A stretch of 64,000 bases of DNA, from NCBI RefSeq assembly GCF_025151535.1, contig NZ_CP102288.1, positions 935,501 through 999,500 on the forward strand, given 5' to 3'. Shown piece by piece: positions 58,210-64,000 of this stretch; within the stretch, counting starts at the first letter, position 1; each line of letters starts with the position of its first letter. The notes below the pieces were generated by a model, which searched no databases, had not been told where the DNA came from, and was given only the letters and a program-made list of their open reading frames with translations. The position numbers and the translations under genes are program-made. This DNA is from Segatella copri DSM 18205. GTDB taxonomy: Bacteria; Bacteroidota; Bacteroidia; Bacteroidales; Bacteroidaceae.

Positions 58210-60180
58210 TTACTCCTGAAACTTTTCAATGAACTCATCCTCAGTAATGATTGGAATATTGAGTTCATGGGCTTTCTTATTTTTCGAACTCTGCGAAGCT
58301 GCATCGTTGTTAATCAGGAAGTTAGTGCTCTTGCTCACACTTCCCGTAACCTTGCCGCCCTGGCTTTCAATATAAGCCTTCAGCTCGTTGCGGTTCTTGT
58401 AATGATGCACATCTCCCGTTACGACGAAAGTCAGTCCCTGGCATTTGTTGCCCGTTTCTACAGGCTCCTGCTCCTCGATAATCAGTTCGGACAGCAGATG
58501 CTGCACATGCAGGAAATGAACATCATCCTTGAACCAGGCGATAAACTTGGCACTCTTTTCAGGTCCAATACCATCAATGCTTGCAAACTCATCATCGAAC
58601 ATGCTCAGGCGAGCCGTTTCTATCAGTTCCTTCACCTTGTAACGGCTGAGCAGTTTTTTAGCCACATCGCCGCCGCAGAGCGGAATATTCAAGGCGTAGA
58701 GCAGATGACGGCCATCAGTATGGCGGCTCTTCTCAACACTCTCCAGAAGATTGCTTACGCTCTTCTTGCCAAATCCTTCGAAACAGGAAATCTCGAACGC
58801 ATAATTCTTCAGTTTGTAGAAATCAGCATATTCGCTGATAAAACCATGATTGATGAATTTCCAGACAGTCTGTTCTGAGATTCCGTCAATATTGATTCCT
58901 TCCTTGCTGACGAAGCGGGCAAATTTCTTAAGTTGTTTGGCTGGGCAGGCTGCATTGGTGCAATGGAGAGTCTTGGTGCCGCTCTCACTCTCGCGCACTA
59001 CGGCTGGCGCATGGCAAACCGGGCATTCGGCGGGAATGACAAAACTACCCACAACCTCTGTAATATTGATTACCTTCGGGATAATCTTATTGGCCTTGAT
59101 GACCTGCAGCCTGGTTCCCTTGTCGCCAATGCCCAGACGCTCGCATTCGCTTACATTGCAGAGCGAGGCACGCTGCACGGTGGTTCCTTCTAGTTCTACC
59201 GGTTTGAAAACAGCTACAGGCGTGATGGTGCTGGCTGCGCACGACCATTCGATGTGGTCGAGTACGGTGTCAGCATGTTCATCTTGCCATTTAAAGGCAA
59301 ATCCTGCCCTCGTAGCGTGGTGGCCTGTAACCGACCCCGTAGCTGCATAAGCCGTATCATCGTAGCAAATCACCAGTCCGTCTACCGGGAAAGGATTTTT
59401 CTTGCTTGTCACCTTCTCCGTAAACTTGTCTATTTCCAGCTGGATATTTTCTGTGGTAGGGTGGTCAATACGCTCACGTTCTACAGGATTCATTCCCAGG
59501 TCTTTCAGCATCTGCATGCGTTCGCCCCATGAGGAAAGTTCCCGCTCAGTATAAACCAGGGTGAACGGAATCCATTGGATGTGGCGCTGCTTCACCTCTT
59601 CAATATCCTTCAGCGTGAGTGAGCCTGAAGCGAGGTTTCGTGGATTGGCGTAATCGCCTTCGCTTTCGATGATGAACTGTTCAAAATCAGCATACGAAAT
59701 GACGGCTTCTCCTCTTACTACAAGATGTCCTTTCTCTGAAATGGTAGCAGGAATGCCTGAAATGGCTGGAGCCAAGTGGGTAATGTTGGTGCCGATATGT
59801 CCATTACCGCGGGTAACGATTTTGGTGAGTTTTCCGCCGTCATAGGTTACTACGAGGGTCAGTCCGTCCAGTTTCCATGAAATCCAGATAGGGCGGTCTT
59901 CTGCCCATTTTACAAGATCACTTACCTGTTTGGTCTTTGCCAGAGAGAGGGCGGCAAATTCATGCTCCTCTTTCTTTCCTACGATAGAATCTTCTGACAC
60001 GCGATTAGTAGGGGAGTTAGGCAGAATTTCGCCTGTTTCCTCTTCCAATCTCTTGAGCTGGTCGAAAAGGGCGTCCCACTCATAGTCGGTCATGAGTTCG
60101 CCTTTTCCGTTATAATAACTATCCGAAGCTTGGTTGAGTCTTTCAACCAAGCTCTTCATCTGCAATAGTTTCTCTTCCAT
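58210..60180 (-). CDS. NAD-dependent DNA ligase, divergent LigA
   Basis: 656 residues with the LigA domain order: adenylation domain, OB fold, Cys4 zinc finger (CPVCHAP ... CTNAACPAKQLKKF), helix-hairpin-helix repeats and a C-terminal BRCT domain (GLTFVVTGDVHHYKNRNELK). The nucleotidyl motif KLDG, holding the adenylated Lys, is kept. The residues before it read WISWKLDGLT instead of the usual EPKIDGLA, and motif III-like RGDG reads RGNGHIGTN. So it departs from housekeeping LigA at normally invariant positions. It may be a second ligase next to a canonical LigA elsewhere. It follows the GNAT gene by 52 bp. Confidence 0.85.
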   Translation of the reverse strand: MEEKLLQMKSLVERLNQASDSYYNGKGELMTDYEWDALFDQLKRLEEETGEILPNSPTNRVSEDSIVGKKEEHEFAALSLAKTKQVSDLVKWAEDRPIWISWKLDGLTLVVTYDGGKLTKIVTRGNGHIGTNITHLAPAISGIPATISEKGHLVVRGEAVISYADFEQFIIESEGDYANPRNLASGSLTLKDIEEVKQRHIQWIPFTLVYTERELSSWGERMQMLKDLGMNPVERERIDHPTTENIQLEIDKFTEKVTSKKNPFPVDGLVICYDDTAYAATGSVTGHHATRAGFAFKWQDEHADTVLDHIEWSCAASTITPVAVFKPVELEGTTVQRASLCNVSECERLGIGDKGTRLQVIKANKIIPKVINITEVVGSFVIPAECPVCHAPAVVRESESGTKTLHCTNAACPAKQLKKFARFVSKEGINIDGISEQTVWKFINHGFISEYADFYKLKNYAFEISCFEGFGKKSVSNLLESVEKSRHTDGRHLLYALNIPLCGGDVAKKLLSRYKVKELIETARLSMFDDEFASIDGIGPEKSAKFIAWFKDDVHFLHVQHLLSELIIEEQEPVETGNKCQGLTFVVTGDVHHYKNRNELKAYIESQGGKVTGSVSKSTNFLINNDAASQSSKNKKAHELNIPIITEDEFIEKFQE

Positions 60181-60232
60181 AATGAATGTTTGAGGATGTT
60201 AATCAAATGTTGTGTTTTTCGATGGCCAGAAA

Positions 60233-60763
60233 TTATTCTGCAGGTTCCATGGCTATGGAGAGTTTTTCAAAGGCGAAACGCTGACCTCTGTTTCCTCCAT
60301 AGTTTACACGTCCGCAGATGCAGAAACCCATCGAAGACAGAAGGTTAATCATCGGCGTATTGTCAAAGTTGGTGTCAACCTTGATGCTAGGTATTTTTTC
60401 TACCTCGCACATGCTGTTCACCTTACTGATGAAAATACGCGCCAAACCTTCACGCTGGAAACTAGGCAACGTGGCAAAGCGATGTATTACATAATAATCG
60501 CCATCAGTAATCCAGTTGCCTACTAATTTCTTATATTTGGGTTCGCCATTCAATATGACTGCTCCATAGACAACCACCTCTTCGTTTACTGTCAGAACGA
60601 AGGCGTTGCCATTTTCTATGTCTTTTCTGATGTCTTTTTCTGATGGATATTCCTCAGTCCATTGGTGACGTCCCGATTCTATCATACTTTGGCGAGCCTG
60701 GTCGATGACTTTCCAGCAAGCAGCAAAGTCCTTTATATACGCCGGTCTGAAGTTTGTCTTCAT
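60233..60763 (-). CDS. GNAT-family acetyltransferase
   Basis: 176 residues from ATG 60763; the frame extends to 60949 but passes the promoter box at 60791-60798. It contains the GNAT core: FRPAYIKDFAACWKVIDQAR, FVLTVNEEVVVYGAVI, and the acetyl-CoA loop region VIHRFATLPSFQREGLARIF. Substrate unknown. ligA follows on the same strand. Confidence 0.85.
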   Translation of the reverse strand: MKTNFRPAYIKDFAACWKVIDQARQSMIESGRHQWTEEYPSEKDIRKDIENGNAFVLTVNEEVVVYGAVILNGEPKYKKLVGNWITDGDYYVIHRFATLPSFQREGLARIFISKVNSMCEVEKIPSIKVDTNFDNTPMINLLSSMGFCICGRVNYGGNRGQRFAFEKLSIAMEPAE

Positions 60764-60790
60764 ATTAATTACGCTTTTATTATTCGGGTG

Positions 60791-60798
60791 CAAAATTA
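60791..60798 (-). promoter_or_regulatory. -7 promoter box of the GNAT gene
   Basis: TAATTTTG followed by CACCCG on the minus strand, 27 bp before the ATG. It supports the start at 60763. Confidence 0.55.
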
Positions 60799-60936
60799 AC
60801 AAAAAAAAACGAATTAAACTAAAAAACGGAGGAAAAACTTCACTTTTTTGTTCGTTTTCCTCCGTTTTTCTTGTTCTCTGCTCATTTTGAGCTATTTTTC
60901 CTTTGCTTTTTGCCAGGAAGCCGGGTGAATATGATT

Positions 60937-62232
60937 CTACGCCAAGCACTTGTCGAGCTCAGCAATGATAGCATCTTTCTGTTCCTTGATATGCTGACCG
61001 ATGAATACGATTTTTATCATGCGGTCGCCCAATTCCTGATCCCATTCCTTCTGCAGTTGTGGGTTATTCATCAAGACCTGGTCGAGTTCGTCTTTCGGCA
61101 TGGTAGCCAACCATTGGCCAGCCTGCTTTACAGTCTTCTGCTTGCCAGCCTGTTCGAACACGTAGCACATGTCGCGCTCATCATCGAAATAGCAGATTCC
61201 CTTGGCGCGAACCACGTCTCTAGGCCATTTTCTAGCTACGAAATCATCGAAGAGACCCAGGTCGAAAGGCTTGCGACGATAGTAAACGAAGGTGCCGATT
61301 CCGTATTCCTCAACTTCTCCGCCTTCATGATCATGGTCATGGTCGTGATGATGGTGATGATGATGTTCGTGCACGTCATGATCGTGGTCATGGTCATCGT
61401 GGTCATGATGATGATGCTCATGTTCGTCTTCCTCGTCATGATGGTGATGATGTTCATGTGGTTCTTCTTCATCATCTTCTTCATGCTCTTCGTTTCTTTC
61501 TGATTCAATTTCCTGAATCCAACCGGCTGAAGTGGATACGGTTTCCCAATCAAACTTCTTGGTGTTGACGATCAGATTCAAGTCAACGTCACCAAAGTTG
61601 CATTCAAAGATTTCTGCCTTAGGCTGGATGGCGCGGATAATCTGCTTCAGGTGCTCCAGCTCCTTAGGCTCAACCTCTGCAGCCTTGTTCAGAAGAATGA
61701 TGTTGCAGAACTCAATCTGCTGGATGACGAGCGAAGCCAAATCTTCCTCATCAATATTCTTCTTCATCAGGTCGCTGCCGTTGGAGAATTCATCCTTCAT
61801 TCGCAAAGCATCTACTACGGTAACGATGCTGTCAAGGCGCAGAATGCCATTCTCGATGTACTGAGGACCGAGGGATGGGATAGAGCAGATGGTCTGTGCA
61901 ATAGGAGCAGGCTCGCAGATTCCGGAAGCCTCGATGACAATGTAATCGAAACGCTTCATGTCTACGATTTCCTTGAGCTGTTCTACAAGGTCCATCTTCA
62001 ATGTGCAGCAGATGCAACCATTCTGGAGAGAAACGAGCGAATCATCTTTCTGACCTACTACGCCACCTTTTTCTATCAGGGCTGCATCAATATTGACTTC
62101 ACCAATATCGTTGACGATGACGGCAAACTTAATACCTTTTTCGTTAGCTAAAATCTTGTTGAGAAGGGTTGTCTTTCCACTACCCAGGTAGCCTGTCAAG
62201 AGCAATACAGGCACTTCCTTCTTTGCGTTCAT
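60937..62232 (-). CDS. COG0523 (CobW/ZNG-type) GTPase metallochaperone
   Basis: 431 residues from ATG 62232 (MNAKKEVPVLLLTGYLGSGK). Walker A is GYLGSGKTT; the metal-binding motif NGCICCT (CxCC) is near residue 75; Walker B and the NKAAEVEP base motif follow. Between the GTPase and the C-terminal CobW_C domain sits a loop of about 60 residues (roughly 252-312) made almost only of His, Asp and Glu. COG0523 proteins hand zinc, cobalt or other metals to client enzymes. The poly-His loop points to zinc or nickel storage. No Zur site is recognised upstream. Confidence 0.9.
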   Translation of the reverse strand: MNAKKEVPVLLLTGYLGSGKTTLLNKILANEKGIKFAVIVNDIGEVNIDAALIEKGGVVGQKDDSLVSLQNGCICCTLKMDLVEQLKEIVDMKRFDYIVIEASGICEPAPIAQTICSIPSLGPQYIENGILRLDSIVTVVDALRMKDEFSNGSDLMKKNIDEEDLASLVIQQIEFCNIILLNKAAEVEPKELEHLKQIIRAIQPKAEIFECNFGDVDLNLIVNTKKFDWETVSTSAGWIQEIESERNEEHEEDDEEEPHEHHHHHDEEDEHEHHHHDHDDHDHDHDVHEHHHHHHHDHDHDHEGGEVEEYGIGTFVYYRRKPFDLGLFDDFVARKWPRDVVRAKGICYFDDERDMCYVFEQAGKQKTVKQAGQWLATMPKDELDQVLMNNPQLQKEWDQELGDRMIKIVFIGQHIKEQKDAIIAELDKCLA

Positions 62233-62441
62233 ATTAAAATATTTTAATGTTATACTTCTTAAATCCAGTCTGCTGATAATGCTGCTTTCTCGGGCAGCTG
62301 TCATCTGGCTGTCTGACGGTTTTGCGAAACTGCAAAGATTGTGCCACACCTTATTTTTTTGCCATCTTTTTTCGTACACCTCTTTTTTGTCAGTTATCTT
62401 GTGTTATTTTTAGGTTATATTTCATGTTTTTCTCATTTTTC

Positions 62442-62473
62442 TTTGGTGGTTTCAACTAGAAATAGTATATTTG
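62442..62473 (+). promoter_or_regulatory. Promoter of the M48 protease gene
   Basis: TTTG (62442-62445), a 20 bp spacer and TATATTTG (62466-62473), 72 bp before the ATG. Confidence 0.75.
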
Positions 62474-62545
62474 CAGAGAAAATGTGTTTCAAACAGCACA
62501 TAAACTTAATGAATAAACATATTTTATATACATAAGTAAGTTAAG

Positions 62546-63442
62546 ATGAAAAAGTTTAAGGTTTTAGTTCTGACGGTTGTGGCAGTCCTTGCGCTGGCAT
62601 CTTGCGGCACTACTCAGACGGTGCCTCTGACCGGTCGCACTCATCGCATCTCTGTATCCGATGAGCAGGTTCTCAGTCTGTCTAATCAGGAATACACAAA
62701 GTACATGGCTTCTGCCAAGAAGTCGACCAATGCAGCCAATACGGCGATGGTTCAGCGAGTAGGAAAAAGACTTGCCGATGCTGTTGAACTCTATTTGAAG
62801 CAGAATGGATTTGAAGCCGACGTGAAGAATTATTCATGGGAATTCAACCTGGTACAAGATAAGTCTGCCAATGCATTCTGTATGCCTGGCGGTAAAATCG
62901 TGGTTTATGAAGGACTTTTGCCTTACACTCAGAATGAAACCGGTTTGGCAATCGTTTTGGGTCACGAAATAGCTCATGCTGTGGCTAAACATAGTGCTGA
63001 GCAGCTCACCAAACAGCAGAATCAGCAAACCGGTACAAGTATCCTGGGAACTGTGTTGAACCAGACAGTAGGTAATGGTGTAGGTAACGTGGCAAGTGCA
63101 GTTGCCGGACAGTATTTCTCATTCCGCAATCTGAAGTATTCCCGTGATAATGAAACCGAGGCAGATTACATGGGGCTTATCTTCGCTGCCATGGCTGGTT
63201 ACGATCCTCAGCAGGCCATTCCTTTCTGGAAGAGAATGTCACAGGGCTCTAGCAGCAATCAGAGTGATATTTTCAGTGATCACCCTTCAGACGCCAAGCG
63301 TATTGCTGCCTTGCAGAAGGAAATGCCTACTGCGCTGAAGTATTATAAGCCTCAGAAGACTTATAAGGTAGGTTCTACGAGCAAGACTTCTACAACCAAG
63401 AAGACCAGTAGAAAAAAGAAGACTACAACCCGCAGAAAATAA
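62546..63442 (+). CDS. M48-family metalloprotease lipoprotein
   Basis: 298 residues with a lipoprotein signal (AVLALASCGTTQ, Cys20). The zinc motif GHEIAHAVAKHS (HExxH near residue 138) and the third ligand Glu in NETEADYMGL are present, with the AFCMPGGKIVVYEGLL segment typical of periplasmic M48 (BepA/LoiP-like) peptidases. A basic Lys/Arg/Thr tail follows the fold from about residue 270. The likely role is outer-membrane or periplasmic protein quality control. Confidence 0.92.
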   Translation: MKKFKVLVLTVVAVLALASCGTTQTVPLTGRTHRISVSDEQVLSLSNQEYTKYMASAKKSTNAANTAMVQRVGKRLADAVELYLKQNGFEADVKNYSWEFNLVQDKSANAFCMPGGKIVVYEGLLPYTQNETGLAIVLGHEIAHAVAKHSAEQLTKQQNQQTGTSILGTVLNQTVGNGVGNVASAVAGQYFSFRNLKYSRDNETEADYMGLIFAAMAGYDPQQAIPFWKRMSQGSSSNQSDIFSDHPSDAKRIAALQKEMPTALKYYKPQKTYKVGSTSKTSTTKKTSRKKKTTTRRK

Positions 63443-63448
63443 GGAATT

Positions 63449-63514
63449 TTCCGAATCTCTCGAATCTGAAGAAATGAATTCATCTTCTCTTCCGAATCTC
63501 TCGAATCTGAAGAA
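63449..63514 (+). repeat. Short tandem duplication before nfeD
   Basis: TCCGAATCTCTCGAATCTGA followed by AGAA occurs twice, 41 bp apart (from 63450 and 63491), in the spacer between the M48 and nfeD genes. Confidence 0.8.
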
Positions 63515-63534
63515 TCAAATTAAAATAGTTAAGT

Positions 63535-63984
63535 ATGGAGTATTTATCTCATAACCTTTGGCTGATATGGACATCGGTGATGTTCATCTGCCTCATCTTA
63601 GAGTTGTCTTCCGGCGATTTCTATGTTACTTGTTTTGCCATTGGTGCGCTTATCAGCATTCCTGTGGCATTAGTAGGAGCACCTTTCTGGGTGCAGGTAG
63701 TGGTTTGGGCTATCTGCTCTATGCTTAGCATCTGGTTGGTTCGTCCGCATCTGCTGAAATCGCTACACAAGGGTGGGGAAGACCGCTGCAGTAACGCCGA
63801 TGCGCTGGCAGGACAGATAGGGGAAGTGACCGAGATGATTCCTGCCGGAGGATATGGTAGAGTGAAGCTGGATGGAGATGATTGGAAAGCGGAAGCTCCG
63901 CATCTTGCCGAACCGCTTGCTGTAGGCGATAAGGTTCGAATCTTAGGTCACGAATCTATCATCCTCAAGGTAGAAAAAGTTTAG
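63535..63984 (+). CDS. NfeD-family membrane protein (short form)
   Basis: 149 residues: two to three hydrophobic helices in the first 70 residues, then an OB-fold domain (IGEVTEMIPAGGYGRVKLDG ... GDKVRILGHESIILKVEKV). Short NfeD proteins usually pair with an SPFH (stomatin/QmcA) protein encoded directly downstream, which would lie beyond the window. The M48 gene is upstream with 92 bp between. Confidence 0.88.
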   Translation: MEYLSHNLWLIWTSVMFICLILELSSGDFYVTCFAIGALISIPVALVGAPFWVQVVVWAICSMLSIWLVRPHLLKSLHKGGEDRCSNADALAGQIGEVTEMIPAGGYGRVKLDGDDWKAEAPHLAEPLAVGDKVRILGHESIILKVEKV

Positions 63985-64000
63985 ATAGGAAAAGTTTAGA

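Noticed and set aside
61236..61553. Minus-strand frame rich in Met, Ile and Thr
   Set aside because: Frame-shifted reading of the His-rich codons (CAT/CAC/GAT) of the COG0523 gene.

Overview
The window looks like a chromosomal segment of a Bacteroidota bacterium, most likely a gut Prevotella/Segatella relative. The sequence-level reasons are: many promoters of the Bacteroidota type (TAnnTTTG near -7, several with TTTG about 20 bp upstream), weak Shine-Dalgarno sites, a complete Bat (aerotolerance) operon, a type IX plug family protein, a DUF4468 protein, a 31-residue smalltalk gene, a TonB-dependent receptor and a Porin_10-type porin. No strain can be named from sequence alone.

Layout. 1-5.8 kb (minus): a partial MORN/GH25 lysozyme, tilS, kdsB, then a TolC-type efflux gene followed by a broken MacB-like permease. 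6-12.5 kb (plus): metA, a U32 protein, a membrane lipoprotein and a TonB receptor. 12.5-21 kb (minus): T9SS plug protein, two identical tRNA-Glu, tRNA-Ser(GCU), a structured ncRNA of about 310 nt, HD protein, menA, porin, two small envelope proteins, tRNA-Ser(CGA), trxB. 21.3-22.4 kb (plus): a P-loop/CYTH fusion protein.

22.5-25.7 kb is a decayed accessory patch: abiEi with its operators but a toxin gene cut to 39 codons, a truncated DUF1016 nuclease, an internally deleted HU-like gene with smalltalk, and several unusual repeats. 25.7-29.7 kb (minus): rsmG, MBL hydrolase, ruvC, a double ABC ATPase and a small secreted protein. 29.9-33 kb (plus): HAD phosphatase, panB, MFS transporter. 33.1-42 kb (plus): moxR, DUF58, batA, batB, batC and a batD-batE fusion, then PAP2 phosphatase and queA. 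44.3-48.4 kb: ABC-F ATPase and PepO. 48.5-50 kb: a second decayed patch (ABC-F remnant, repeat modules). 50-64 kb: pyruvate:ferredoxin oxidoreductase, AAA ATPase, ATP-grasp-like protein, serpin, a divergent NAD-dependent ligase, GNAT, COG0523 GTPase with a His-rich loop, M48 protease and NfeD.

The least explained material is repeat DNA. (1) A nested-palindrome element of about 250 bp has four long copies and one short one. It shares terminal sequences with an unrelated 165-175 bp repeat present twice, and two copies have direct repeats at their borders. (2) Inverted arrays of a TCATTAAGG motif come in perfectly matched pairs; one pair encloses the HU/smalltalk cassette, and other arms flank AT-rich palindromes. 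(3) A 189-bp promoter-leader is 96% identical between two loci, where it precedes two unrelated coding sequences at nearly the same distance. These could be parts of one or more non-autonomous mobile systems. No transposase gene lies in the window.
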